A stretch of 64,000 bases of DNA, taken from positions 124,001 to 188,000 of the forward strand of contig CAWBNB010000010.1 of the NCBI GenBank assembly GCA_963789885.1. Reading direction: 5' to 3'. Position 1 is the stretch's first letter. The number at the start of each line of letters is the position of its first letter. The DNA comes from DATEDA01 sp963789885 (GTDB taxonomy: Bacteria; Pseudomonadota; Gammaproteobacteria; Burkholderiales; SG8-39). The position numbers were made by a program, and so were the translations under genes. Below the pieces are notes generated by a model. It saw only the letters and a program-made list of their open reading frames with translations, was not told the origin of the DNA and searched no databases. Positions 52,180 through 60,637 of the stretch are shown piece after piece.

Positions 52180-52818
52180 GACCGCCTCCTTGCGCGCCCG
52201 GTGAACATGGTCGGGAAGGTCCGTGGCACCAGGATCACCATGAGGATGTGAACGAGCACGATGACGACCATGAGCGCCATCGCGAAGAAATGCAGCAGCC
52301 GCGCGCCCTCGTACCCGCCCATCAGCCCGGCCAGCCCCTGGAGCTGCACCGGCTTCCAGATCGCGAGCCCGGACAGGATGAGCACGGCGAGGGCGACGAT
52401 GATCGCGAGGTAGGCCGCGCGCTGCGCCGCGTTGTACACGGACAGGTCGTCGTGCGCGAGCTTGCCGCGGAGGGCCTCGCGGATGTCCTGCAGGATGGCG
52501 CGCGGCGTGATCGGGAGGAGCTTCCGCCGGAAGTGGCCGGACACGATGCCGTACCCGACGTAGATGAGCCCGTTGAGGGCGAACAGCCACATCGCGGCGA
52601 AGTGCCACTGCAGCGCGCCGGCGAGCCAGCCGCCGAGGGTGAGCTCGGCCGGGAAGCCTGAAGTCGAAGAGCGGCGAGGCGTTGTAGATGCGCCAGCCGC
52701 TCGCAACCATGATCAAAACCGCGAGCGCGTTGATCCAGTGCGCGATGCGGACGACGAGCGGGTGCACGCGGACCCACTCGATGGGCTGGACGGGCTGAGC
52801 GTGTCGCACTGCTTCCAT
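52176..52818 (-). pseudogene. Cytochrome b561-type membrane protein, frameshifted near 52662
   Basis: The first frame from ATG 52818 gives EWVRVHPLVVRIAHWINALAVLIMVASGWRIYNASPLFDF, the first helix with a heme-ligand His. A single extra base near 52655-52665 then moves the frame, and the rest reads FPAELTLGGWLAGALQWHFAAMWLF, further helices, and LLHFFAMALMVVIVLVHILMV with more ligand histidines. Repaired length is about 213 aa, normal for a cytochrome b/b6-domain protein. It would pass electrons between quinones and the periplasmic molybdenum enzyme whose gene overlaps its 3' end. The frameshift may be a sequencing error. Confidence 0.82.
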
Positions 52819-52888
52819 GGTGCCTCCCGGCGCCGGCGAGCGGCGTTCGATTCCGTCGCGGCAGGGACTGCAAGCCTTACACGGGCAA

Positions 52889-54385
52889 TTATGCGCCCAG
52901 CGCCTTCCGCAGCTCGACCTTCTGCACCTTCCCGAGGGCGCTCTTCGGCAGGCCGTCCACGAAGACCACGCGCCGCGGATGCTTGAACCGCGCCAGCCGG
53001 CCGTCGAAAAGCGCGAGCACCGCGGCCTCGTCGAGCGCCGCGCCCGGCTTCCTCACGATCGCCGCGACGACCGCCTCGCCCCACTTCGGGTCCGGCACGC
53101 CCACGACCGCCGCCTCGGCGATCTGCGCACAATCGGCAAGCACGTTCTCGAGCTCCGCCGGGTACACGTTCTCGCCGCCGGAGATGATCATGTCCTTGTT
53201 GCGGCCGACGACCCAGTAGTAGCCCTCGCCGTCCATGCGCGCGAGGTCGCCGGTGTGGAACCAGCCGTCCCGGAACGCCGGGTTGTCGGGGTCCTTCCAG
53301 TAGCCCTGCATCACGTTCGGCGCGCGCACGAGGATCTCGCCGACCGCGCCCGGCGCGACGTCGCCGCCCGCCGCATCGACGAGCCGGATCTCGGCGTGCA
53401 CCGCGGGCTTGCCGGCCGAGCCGACCTTGCGCATCGCGTCCTCGGCATGGAGACAGATCGAGACCGGCCCGGTCTCGGTCGCGCCGTACACCTGACCGAC
53501 CGGGATGCCGCGCGCGTGGAACGGCGCGAAGAGCGAGTCGGGAATCGTCGATGAGCCCGTGTTCACCTCGCGCAGGCTCGAGAGGTCGGTCCGATTCCAA
53601 TCGGGATGGGCGTATACCGCCTTCAGCGTGGCCGGCACGAGCAGGGTCAGCGTCGGCCGGAGCGCGGCGACGTCGCGCAGGAACGCCCCCGGGTCGAAGC
53701 GCGGGTGGATCGTCACCGTCGCACCGGCGTGCAGCGCGGGCAGCGTCTGGATGCACAGGCCCCCGACGTGAAACATCGGCAGGACGGTGAGCACGTGATC
53801 GCGGCTCGTGAGGTTCTGGCACGCGGTCGCGTTGACGATATTCCAGAGGAGGCCGGCCTGCGTGTGCACCGCGCCTTTCGGTTTTCCGGTCGTGCCCGAG
53901 GTGTAGACGATGAGCACCGGGTCGTCGTCGGCGCCCGGCAGCTTCGGTGCGAACCCGGCCGACGACGGTCCGTCCCAGGCGAACCAACCGGCGGGCGCGC
54001 CCTGCAGCGCGACGAGCCGCATCAGCGGCCGCGATCCTGCGATCGCGGCGGCGTGCTCCCGGAAGTCGGGACCGACGACGAGTACCGCCGGGTCGGCGTT
54101 CGCGAGGATCTCGGCGTGCTCGGGGGGCGCGAGACGGAAGTTGAGCGGGACGAGCAGCGCGCCGAGCCGGGCGCACGCGAAGAGCATCGCGAGCAGCTCC
54201 GGATGGTTGTAGCCGAGGTAGGCGACGCGATCGCCCCGGTGGATGCCGAGGCTGGCGAGCCGGAGCGTCGCGGCCTCGACCCTGCGCCAGAGCGCCTCGT
54301 AGGGGATCTCCTCGCCCTGGAAGCGGAGGGCGACGTGTCGCGGCCGGTGCCCGGCCCACCGCTCCACGATGCGGGAAAAGTTCAT
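52889..54385 (-). CDS. Acyl-CoA synthetase (AMP-dependent ligase family)
   Basis: A 498-aa ATP-dependent acid-CoA ligase. Motifs: VLIVYTSGTTGKPKGAVHTQ (A3 P-loop, about residues 160-179), VYGATETGPV (A5), WFHTGDLARMDGEGYYWVVGRNKDMI (A7/A8) and LPKSALGKVQK near the C-terminus with the catalytic Lys. Resembles medium/long-chain or benzoate-type ligases; the substrate cannot be told. ATG 54385 begins MNFSRIVERWAGHRP as in relatives. It lies upstream of the frameshifted cytochrome b gene, 70 bp apart, and is divergent from the methyltransferase-like gene, 68 bp apart. Confidence 0.9.
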   Translation of the reverse strand: MNFSRIVERWAGHRPRHVALRFQGEEIPYEALWRRVEAATLRLASLGIHRGDRVAYLGYNHPELLAMLFACARLGALLVPLNFRLAPPEHAEILANADPAVLVVGPDFREHAAAIAGSRPLMRLVALQGAPAGWFAWDGPSSAGFAPKLPGADDDPVLIVYTSGTTGKPKGAVHTQAGLLWNIVNATACQNLTSRDHVLTVLPMFHVGGLCIQTLPALHAGATVTIHPRFDPGAFLRDVAALRPTLTLLVPATLKAVYAHPDWNRTDLSSLREVNTGSSTIPDSLFAPFHARGIPVGQVYGATETGPVSICLHAEDAMRKVGSAGKPAVHAEIRLVDAAGGDVAPGAVGEILVRAPNVMQGYWKDPDNPAFRDGWFHTGDLARMDGEGYYWVVGRNKDMIISGGENVYPAELENVLADCAQIAEAAVVGVPDPKWGEAVVAAIVRKPGAALDEAAVLALFDGRLARFKHPRRVVFVDGLPKSALGKVQKVELRKALGA

Positions 54386-54453
54386 GCCCCCGATTATTCC
54401 CCGCTCGGGCGGGCGGGGTGGGGCGGATCCGTTCCCGGTACGATGGCGCGTCA

Positions 54454-55080
54454 ATGGACGAACGCCGCTACGCCGCCGCAACCCAGCGCAACCGGGAGCC
54501 GATCGTCGCGGTGCTGCGCCGCGCGCTCCCGACGAGCGGCACCGCCCTCGAGATCGCGAGCGGCACCGGCGAGCACGCGGTCTGGTTCGCCGCCCACCTG
54601 CCCGGCATCGTGATCCAGCCGAGCGATCCCGACCCGGAGAACCGCGCGAGCATTGCCGCCTGGACCCGGTTCACCGGTGTCTCGAACGTGCGCGCGCCGC
54701 TCGCGATCGACGTGACCGCGCCTGCCTGGGAGGCGGATGGGGGCGTGCCGGCGGCGGTCGCGGCGATCCTCTGCATCAACATGATCCACATCTCGCCCTG
54801 GCCGGCGACGCTCGGCCTGATGCGCGGCGCCGGCGCGCTGCTCCCGCCCGGCGGCGTGCTCTATCTCTACGGCGCTTACAAGCGCGACGGCATGCACACC
54901 GCGCCGAGCAACGCGTCCTTCGACGCGTCCTTGCGCGCGCGCGACCCGGCGTGGGGCGTGCGCGATCTCGAGGCGGTGACCTCGGCCGCGGCCGACGCCG
55001 GCCTTGCACCGGAATCGGTCATCGAGATGCCGGCGAACAACGTCTCGGTGATCCTGCGGCGGCGCGCACCGGTCGGCTGA
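54454..55080 (+). CDS. DUF938 family SAM-dependent methyltransferase-like protein
   Basis: A 208-aa protein of the DUF938 family. NREPIVAVLRRALP leads to LEIASGTGEHAVWFAAHLPG, a class I SAM-binding motif, then IQPSDPDPENRASIAAW, INMIHISPWPATLGLMRGAGALLPPGG and LYLYGAYKRDG, all typical. The methyl acceptor is unknown. The pattern IINMIHIS replaces the usual motif-IV acidic residue. Starts at ATG 54454. It is followed 67 bp later by a cupin gene in the same direction. Confidence 0.88.
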   Translation: MDERRYAAATQRNREPIVAVLRRALPTSGTALEIASGTGEHAVWFAAHLPGIVIQPSDPDPENRASIAAWTRFTGVSNVRAPLAIDVTAPAWEADGGVPAAVAAILCINMIHISPWPATLGLMRGAGALLPPGGVLYLYGAYKRDGMHTAPSNASFDASLRARDPAWGVRDLEAVTSAAADAGLAPESVIEMPANNVSVILRRRAPVG

Positions 55081-55147
55081 CGCGGCGGTTGCCGATTGGA
55101 ACGTTTCATGCATCGCACAACGGATCCATCCTGCTCGAGAGGGGTCC

Positions 55148-55570
55148 ATGCTCGACAAGACCGCGCTGCAGTTCTCGCACGTCAAACCGGGAGAGACTGA
55201 TTACAGAGGGGAAGGGCTGCGCGACTTCTTCCTCTACCGCGATCTCGGGGTGGCGGAGGCAACGGCCGGAAAGGTGCTCGCGCAGCTCGTGAAGGCCAAT
55301 ATCGCACCAGAGAAGGGCACCGGGTGGCACCGCCACGAGGCGGATTTCCACATCGTGATCATGCTCAAGGGGTGGGCGCGGTTCATGTACGAGGACAAGG
55401 AGACGCTGGTCGCCGCGGGCGATTGCGTGCATCAGCGCCCCGGAATCGTGCATTACCTCTTCGATTACTCCCCGGACATGGAGTACCTGGAGATCGTCGG
55501 CCCCGCGGACTTCAACACGGTGGACGTGCCGGCGCCGTGCGAGGTCCCGGCGCCGAAACCGTGGGCCTGA
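55148..55570 (+). CDS. Cupin domain-containing protein
   Basis: A 140-aa single cupin. GTGWHRHEADFHIVIMLKGWARF carries the HxH...E metal motif (about residues 58-80) and GDCVHQRPGIVHYLFDYSPDMEYLEIV carries the motif 2 His. The N-terminus begins MLDKTALQFSHVKPGETDY. Probably a metal-binding dioxygenase or isomerase, or a small sensor, but no reaction can be assigned. GAGAGGGG precedes ATG 55148. The element described at 55588-55655 begins 17 bp after its stop. Confidence 0.87.
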   Translation: MLDKTALQFSHVKPGETDYRGEGLRDFFLYRDLGVAEATAGKVLAQLVKANIAPEKGTGWHRHEADFHIVIMLKGWARFMYEDKETLVAAGDCVHQRPGIVHYLFDYSPDMEYLEIVGPADFNTVDVPAPCEVPAPKPWA

Positions 55571-55587
55571 GCGGACTTTCCAATTGA

Positions 55588-55655
55588 GAACCGCTGGCGA
55601 CGCCGGCGGTTCTGCCGACTTTGGGGAGCACGAGGGGGTGTGGCCCCTCGTATCG
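55588..55655 (+). repeat. Two-hairpin dispersed element, copy B (with 32-bp core)
   Basis: Hairpin 1 pairs GAACCGC (55588-55594) with GCGGTTC (55606-55612), extended by an inner GGC/GCC pair and one T-G wobble. After 7 bp comes the 32-bp core 55620-55651, identical to 24899-24930, with hairpin 2 (CACGAGGGG/CCCCTCG). The next base differs (A instead of G), then TCG is shared. It lies between the cupin gene stop and the convergent GST gene stop, so here it sits at a transcription-termination position. Hairpin 1 has the same place as in copy A but a different sequence. Confidence 0.6.
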
Positions 55656-55656
55656 A

Positions 55657-56310
55657 CTAGAACTCCATATCGAGCTCGTCGATGTCGTCGGGCTCGCGCT
55701 TCGCCGCGCCGACCCACTCGGTCATCTCGGGCATCGCCATGATGCGCGCGCCGTAGGCGGTGCACGGCGCGTCGAGCTTGACGTCGTAGGTGAGGAACCG
55801 CGTGACCACCGGCGCGTACATCGCGTCGGCCATCGAGCGCTCGCCGAAGAGATACGGGCCGCCGTAGTCGGCGAGGCACTCGCGCCAGATGGCGGTGATC
55901 CGCTCGATGTCGGCGAGCGCGCGCGCCCACACCTTGTGGCCGGGGAAGGTCCGCTTCAGATTCATCGGCAGCGCCGAGCGCAGGCTCGAGAAGCCGGAGT
56001 GCATCTCCCCGCAGATCGCCCGGCAGTGCGCGCGCGCCGCGCGATCGGCCGGCAGCAGGCCTGCCTCCGGCCGGGTTTCGTTCAGGTACTCGGCGATCGC
56101 GAGCGTGTCCCAGACCTTGATGCCGTCCTCGGTCAGGCAGGGCACCAGAATGGACGGCGAAAGGAGCAGCAGCTCCTTGCGGGCGTCGGCGTCGTCCGGC
56201 GCGACCATCACCTCGTCGAAATCGAGCCCGGCAAAGCGCGCGAGAAGCCAGCCGCGTAACGACCAGGACGAATAGTTCTTGCTGCTGAGGGTCAGGGTCG
56301 CCTTGCCCAT
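55657..56310 (-). CDS. Glutathione S-transferase family protein
   Basis: A 217-aa GST. The thioredoxin-like N-terminal domain has LTLSSKNYSSWSLRGWLLA, with the catalytic Ser region typical of bacterial GSTs, SPSILVPCLTEDG (the cis-Pro element) and WDTLAIAEYLNETRP (glutathione gamma-glutamyl binding). The helical C-terminal domain follows (YGGPYLFGERSMADAMYAPVV). Substrate unknown; roles range from detoxification to ring-cleavage isomerisation. Starts ATG 56310; divergent from the PHA depolymerase gene across 113 bp. Confidence 0.9.
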   Translation of the reverse strand: MGKATLTLSSKNYSSWSLRGWLLARFAGLDFDEVMVAPDDADARKELLLLSPSILVPCLTEDGIKVWDTLAIAEYLNETRPEAGLLPADRAARAHCRAICGEMHSGFSSLRSALPMNLKRTFPGHKVWARALADIERITAIWRECLADYGGPYLFGERSMADAMYAPVVTRFLTYDVKLDAPCTAYGARIMAMPEMTEWVGAAKREPDDIDELDMEF

Positions 56311-56423
56311 GCCGCGCGTCTCCCGGGGTGTCTGGAACACCGCGTCGCAAGGGACGTGCCAGCGATCGGCGCGGGCTGGCGCGCCACTTGCATGCCGGGG
56401 GAGACGCCACACCGGGAGGAGCA

Positions 56424-57641
56424 ATGCTCTATCAGGCTTTCCAGACGCACACCGACCTGATGTGGCCGCCACGGACGGCCGCCAAGGCCGCTGTGCCGGC
56501 ACTCAACGAGGTCCGGCGGGCCCTCTTCGACTGGCTCCCGGTGCGGAAGGCCGCGGCGGCGGTCGAGGTGTTCGCGCTCGCCCAACTGACCCACCGGCGT
56601 CCCGCCTTCGGGATCACCTCGGTCCGCGTCGGCCGCGAGGACGTGCCGGTGCGTGAGGAGATCTTCCACCGCACGCCGTTCGGGACGCTGCTCCACTTCA
56701 GGAAGGACACGAAGGCCGCGCAGTCACGCGTGCTCCTCCTCGCGCCGATGTCCGGCCACTTCGCGACGCTCCTCCGCGACACCGTCCGCACGATGCTCGC
56801 GGACCACGACGTCTTCATCACCGACTGGCACAACGCGCGCGAAGTCCCGCTTGCCGCCGGGCGGTTCGGCCTCGACGAGTACGTCGAGCACGTCATGCGG
56901 TTCCTGGAGGCGATCGGGCCGGGCGCGCACCTGATGGCGATCTGCCAGCCGTGCGTCGCGGCGCTCGCCGCCGCCGCGCTGATGGCTGAGGACGGCCATC
57001 CGGCGATGCCGCGGAGCCTCACCCTGATGGCGGGCCCGATCGACTGCCGGATCAGCCCGACCGAGGTGAACCGGCTCGCGACCTCGAAGCCGATCGAGTG
57101 GTTCGAGCGCAACCTGATCGCGGTCGTGCCGGCGCGCTACCCGGGCGCGCTGCGGCCGGTCTATCCGGGCTTCGTGCAGCTCAGCGCGTTCATGAACATG
57201 AACCTCGAGCGGCACATCGCTTCGTTCCGGTCGCTGTTCGAGGACCTGGTGAAGGGCGACTTCGCGCGGGCGGACGCGACGCGCGCCTTCTACGAGGAGT
57301 ACTTCGCCGTCGCCGACCTGCCGGCCGAGTTCTACCTCGAGACGGTGCGCGTCGTGTTCCAGGAGTACGCGCTCGCGGCCGGCGCGATGAAGTGGCGCGA
57401 CCGGAAGGTCGATCCGCGCGCGATCCGGCGGATGGCGCTCCTCACCGTCGAGGCCGAGCGCGACGACATCTGCTCGCTCGGCCAGACGCTCGCCGCCCAG
57501 GACCTCTGCTCGAGCCTGAAGCTCTTCATGCGCACCCACTACATCCAGGCCGGCGCGGGGCACTACGGCGTGTTCAGCGGCAAGCGCTGGACCAACAACA
57601 TCTACCCGGTCGTCCGCGACGTGATCCACACGAGCCACTGA
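56424..57641 (+). CDS. phaZ: Intracellular polyhydroxyalkanoate depolymerase
   Basis: A 405-aa enzyme that hydrolyses stored PHA/PHB granules, cytoplasmic. The opening MLYQAFQTHTDLMWPPRTAA and LLAPMSGHFATLLRDTVRTML are characteristic of the PhaZ family. LMAICQPCVAALAAAALM (about residues 171-188) contains the Cys of the CQP motif, which replaces serine as nucleophile in the intracellular type; the late HYGVFSGKRWTNNIYP supplies the catalytic His. GGGAGGAG precedes ATG 56424. No phaC/phaP neighbours. It supports a PHA-storing lifestyle, common in Burkholderiales. Confidence 0.93.
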   Translation: MLYQAFQTHTDLMWPPRTAAKAAVPALNEVRRALFDWLPVRKAAAAVEVFALAQLTHRRPAFGITSVRVGREDVPVREEIFHRTPFGTLLHFRKDTKAAQSRVLLLAPMSGHFATLLRDTVRTMLADHDVFITDWHNAREVPLAAGRFGLDEYVEHVMRFLEAIGPGAHLMAICQPCVAALAAAALMAEDGHPAMPRSLTLMAGPIDCRISPTEVNRLATSKPIEWFERNLIAVVPARYPGALRPVYPGFVQLSAFMNMNLERHIASFRSLFEDLVKGDFARADATRAFYEEYFAVADLPAEFYLETVRVVFQEYALAAGAMKWRDRKVDPRAIRRMALLTVEAERDDICSLGQTLAAQDLCSSLKLFMRTHYIQAGAGHYGVFSGKRWTNNIYPVVRDVIHTSH

Positions 57642-57648
57642 TCGGCCG

Positions 57649-57654
57649 TAGAAT
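57649..57654 (+). promoter_or_regulatory. Possible -10 element (TAGAAT) before the SDR gene
   Basis: TAGAAT lies 33 bp before ATG 57687, in a very GC-rich context. No matching -35 box is evident. Similar TAGAAT hexamers precede the HtrA-like gene (44653-44658) and the desaturase start (22882-22887). Confidence 0.25.
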
Positions 57655-57686
57655 CCTCCGCCTACCGCAACGGAGGACCAAAGATC

Positions 57687-58445
57687 ATGAGCTCGAACGG
57701 CAAAGTCGCGATCGTCACCGGCGCAGGCAGCGGGATCGGGAAAGCGGTCGCGCTCGCGCTGCTGAAGGAGGGCTATTCGGTCGCGCTCGCCGGCCGCCGC
57801 GCCGACGCCCTGGAGCAGACGGTCAAGGCAGCAGGGGCGGCGGCCTCGCGTGCGCTGGCGGTCCCCACCGACGTGACCAAGCCCGAGTCGGTGCGTGCGC
57901 TGTTCGCAAAGACGAAGGAGAAGTTCGGCCGGCTCGACGTGCTCTTCAACAACGCCGGCCAGAACGCGCCGGGGATCCCGCTCGAGGAGCTCTCGTTCGA
58001 GCAGTGGAAGAACGTCGTCGACACCAACCTGACCGGCCCGTTCCTCTGCACGCAGGAAGCGTTCAAGCTCATGAAGGCGCAGACGCCCCGCGGCGGGCGC
58101 ATCATCAACAACGGCTCGATCTCGGCGCACGCGCCGCGGCCGAACTCCTCGCCCTACACCTCGAGCAAGCACGCGATCACCGGCCTCACCAAGTCGACCT
58201 CGCTCGACGGCCGCAAGTACGACATCGCCTGCGGCCAGATCGACATCGGCAACGCGCTCACCGAAATGGCCGAGCGGATGGCGAAGGGCGTGCCGCAGGC
58301 GAACGGCGAGATCGCGGTCGAGCCGCTGATGGACGTGCAGCACGTCGCGAACGCGGTCGTCCACATGGCGAGCCTGCCGCTCGAGGCCAACATCCAGTTC
58401 GTCACCGTGATGGCGACCAAGATGCCGTTCGTCGGGCGGGGGTAG
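57687..58445 (+). CDS. Short-chain dehydrogenase/reductase (SDR) family protein
   Basis: A 252-aa classical SDR. TGAGSGIGKAVALAL is the TGxxxGIG cofactor site, NNAGQNAPG the NNAG motif, and NNGSISAHAPRPNSSPYTSSKHAIT contains the Ser and the YxxxK catalytic pair. No acidic residue clearly marks NAD over NADP; AGRRADALEQ with Arg suggests NADP(H). The substrate is unknown, a hydroxyl or keto compound. GGAGG precedes ATG 57687. It stands downstream of the PHA depolymerase gene by 45 bp, perhaps fortuitously. A GC-rich hairpin follows its stop. Confidence 0.92.
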   Translation: MSSNGKVAIVTGAGSGIGKAVALALLKEGYSVALAGRRADALEQTVKAAGAAASRALAVPTDVTKPESVRALFAKTKEKFGRLDVLFNNAGQNAPGIPLEELSFEQWKNVVDTNLTGPFLCTQEAFKLMKAQTPRGGRIINNGSISAHAPRPNSSPYTSSKHAITGLTKSTSLDGRKYDIACGQIDIGNALTEMAERMAKGVPQANGEIAVEPLMDVQHVANAVVHMASLPLEANIQFVTVMATKMPFVGRG

Positions 58446-58466
58446 GCGGCGCGCGGTGCGCGCCGC
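58446..58466. terminator. GC hairpin between convergent genes, candidate bidirectional terminator
   Basis: GCGGCGCGC (58446-58454), loop GGT, and GCGCGCCGC (58458-58466) form a perfect 9-bp stem in the 24-bp gap between convergent SDR and ABM genes. No T-tract follows, so termination is inferred from position. Confidence 0.42.
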
Positions 58467-58469
58467 GCG

Positions 58470-58781
58470 TCACGCGCCCTTCGCCGGCGCCACCGTCCGT
58501 GCGAGCTTGAGCACGGTCTGCTTGGTGACGAGTTCCTTCGCCTGACCGAGGAAGGTCTTGGTGTGCGCCTGCTCGAGGTGCGTCTTGAACGCGCCCTCGC
58601 TGTCGTACACCTCGTAGAGCACGACCCGGCACGGATCGTCGAGCGCGCGCAGCACGTCGAACTGCCGGCAGCCGGGCTCGCTGGCGACGGATGCTTTCGC
58701 GTTCACGGCGATCAGCTCGTTGAAGCCGGCCAGGTTTTCCGGCTTGACCTGGAACTCGACGATCAAAGCAAACCTGTTCAT
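58470..58781 (-). CDS. Putative quinol monooxygenase (ABM domain)
   Basis: A 103-aa single-domain ABM protein, cytoplasmic. RFALIVEFQVKPENLAGFNELI and PGCRQFDVLRALDDPCRVVLYEVYDSEGAFKTHL match the YgiN-like family of small dimeric quinol monooxygenases and heme-degrading relatives. No distinct cofactor site is expected. The start overlaps the stop of the carboxymuconolactone-decarboxylase-like gene by 4 bp, so the two are translationally coupled, and both have partners in aromatic degradation elsewhere. Confidence 0.87.
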   Translation of the reverse strand: MNRFALIVEFQVKPENLAGFNELIAVNAKASVASEPGCRQFDVLRALDDPCRVVLYEVYDSEGAFKTHLEQAHTKTFLGQAKELVTKQTVLKLARTVAPAKGA

Positions 58782-59374
58782 TGGTCTTCTCCCAAGAGCC
58801 TCCCCGGCACGCGCCGCTCGCGCGGCCGCAGCGGCACCGCCCCCTCGGGCACCGGGTGCCGGTCGACGTTGAGGATCATCGACACCAGGCAGTAGTGTCC
58901 CACCGTCGCGATCAGCTCGATCACGCCCCGCTCGCCGAAGCGGTCCTTCACCGCCGCGAATACCGGGTCGCTCACTTCGTGCTGCTCGAGCACGGCGGTC
59001 GCGAACTCGTAGATCGCCGTCTCGTCCGCGCTCATCGCCGCCGGGCGTCGTCCCGCGGCGATCGCGTCGCAGGTCGCTTCGGCGAGGCCCGCGGCGAGCG
59101 CGAGGCGGCGATGCGCCCACCATTCGAACTGCGACGTCCAGTGGCGGGCGGTGACCAGGATCGCGAGCTCCTTCAACGGCTCCGGCAGTACGCTGCGAAA
59201 CCGGACGTACGCGCCGACCGGCTCCCATACGTCCGCCAGTCCGGGCGAGCGCAACATCGGATGGAACGGTCCCTGCAGGCTGCCGCGCGGGCCGCTCGTG
59301 ATGCGCTCGGCGATGCGCCGCTGGTCCGGCGTCATCTCGTCGATCGAAAGCGGCTTGAAGCGTTGCTTCGGCAT
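58778..59374 (-). CDS. Carboxymuconolactone decarboxylase family protein
   Basis: A 198-aa all-helical CMD/AhpD-fold protein. PLKELAILVTARHWTSQFEWWAHRRLALAAGL is the signature region; the CxxC of AhpD-type peroxidases is absent, so a redox disulfide role is excluded. ELIATVGHYCLVSMILNV completes the family core. It could decarboxylate a lactone or act as a structural partner; many members of unknown role occur beside mandelate-racemase genes, as here. Divergent from the enolase-superfamily gene 152 bp away. Co-transcribed with the ABM gene. Confidence 0.88.
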   Translation of the reverse strand: MPKQRFKPLSIDEMTPDQRRIAERITSGPRGSLQGPFHPMLRSPGLADVWEPVGAYVRFRSVLPEPLKELAILVTARHWTSQFEWWAHRRLALAAGLAEATCDAIAAGRRPAAMSADETAIYEFATAVLEQHEVSDPVFAAVKDRFGERGVIELIATVGHYCLVSMILNVDRHPVPEGAVPLRPRERRVPGRLLGEDQ

Positions 59375-59526
59375 CGGGTCTCCCTCGACTGGGACTCGGC
59401 GAGTCTTCCATCGGCCGTCGATGTCGTCAATCGCTCGATCGATCCCGCGTCGCGGGCGCGGCCGCGGTCCCGGCGGTCGCGGGGCAAGCTACACTTGCCC
59501 CTCCAGCGCTGCGGAGGGCAGGGTCG

Positions 59527-60618
59527 ATGAAGATCGCGCGCGTCGAGGCGGTTCCGCTCTCGATCCCGTTCACCTACGGCGGCGGCGCGGTCCGCCACGG
59601 CGTCGGCGCCTGGCGGACGCTCGACTTCTGCCTCGTCCGCGTCGAGACCGATACCGGCGCGGTCGGCTGGGGCGAGGCGTTCGCCTACTCCTGCCGGCGC
59701 GCGGTCGCCGCCGCGGTGACCGACATGGTCGCGCCGCGCGCGGTCGGCCACGACGCCGCCGACATCGCCGGCCTGCACGCGAAGCTGCAGCGCGATCTCC
59801 ACATCTTCGGCCGCTTCGGGATCACCCTGTTCGCGATCTCGGGGCTCGACATCGCGCTGTGGGACCTCGCCGGGAAGACGGCCGGCGTGCCGGTGCACCG
59901 ACTCCTCGGCGGCGCGAAGCGGACCACGCTCCCCTGCTACGCGAGCCTCCTGCGCTATACCGAGCCGAAGCTCGTCGCCGAGTACTGCAGGCGCGCGCTC
60001 GACGAAGGCTACGACTCGATCAAGCTCCACGAGGTCGACGACGCTGCGGTTGCCGCGGCGCGGGCGGCGGTGCCGCGCCCGGTGCCGCTGATGGTCGACG
60101 TGAACTGCGAGTGGTCGCCCGCGGACGCGATCGCGGCGGCGAAGCGCTTCCGCCCGCACGACCTCGAATGGCTCGAAGAACCGGTGTTCCCGCCGGAGGA
60201 CTTTCAATCGCTCCGCGCGGTGGGCGAGGCGTCCGCAGTCCCGATCGCCGCCGGCGAGAACTTCTGCTTCGCGACCCAGTTCGCGGCGCTGTTCGAGGCG
60301 CGCGCGGTCGCCTTCGCGCAGCCGTCGGTGACGAAGGTCGGTGGCATCACCGAGTTCCTCAAGGTCGCGGCGCTCGCCGACGCGCGCGGCGTCCGGGTCG
60401 CCCCGCACTCGCCCTATTTCGGCCCGGGCGCCCTTGCGACGCTGCACCTTCTCGCCGCGCGCGCGGACGCGCGCTTCGAGCACTTCTACCTGTGGGCCGA
60501 GGGCAAGCTCTTTGGCGTGGTGCTCGACCCGGTCGGCGGCGCGCTGGCGGTGCCCGGTGGACCGGGCCTCGGCGCCGACCCCGACCCCGATGTCATCCGG
60601 CGCTTCCGCGCCGACTGA
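59527..60618 (+). CDS. Mandelate racemase/muconate lactonizing enzyme family protein
   Basis: A second enolase-superfamily member, 363 aa. The capping domain (VEAVPLSIPFTYGGG) leads into YDSIKLHEVDD with K-x-H in place of K-x-K, then LMVDVNCEWS (metal Asp), WLEEPVFPPED (Glu), AAGENFCF (Glu), AQPSVTKVGGITEFL (Lys) and APHSPYFGPG (His). The K-x-H motif sets it apart from the other copy in the window (3349-4467) and suggests another subgroup or reaction. It is divergent from the CMD-family gene and upstream of the MBL-rhodanese gene by 19 bp. The substrate is unknown. Confidence 0.88.
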   Translation: MKIARVEAVPLSIPFTYGGGAVRHGVGAWRTLDFCLVRVETDTGAVGWGEAFAYSCRRAVAAAVTDMVAPRAVGHDAADIAGLHAKLQRDLHIFGRFGITLFAISGLDIALWDLAGKTAGVPVHRLLGGAKRTTLPCYASLLRYTEPKLVAEYCRRALDEGYDSIKLHEVDDAAVAAARAAVPRPVPLMVDVNCEWSPADAIAAAKRFRPHDLEWLEEPVFPPEDFQSLRAVGEASAVPIAAGENFCFATQFAALFEARAVAFAQPSVTKVGGITEFLKVAALADARGVRVAPHSPYFGPGALATLHLLAARADARFEHFYLWAEGKLFGVVLDPVGGALAVPGGPGLGADPDPDVIRRFRAD

Positions 60619-60637
60619 GCGCCCGCGAGGACGACCG

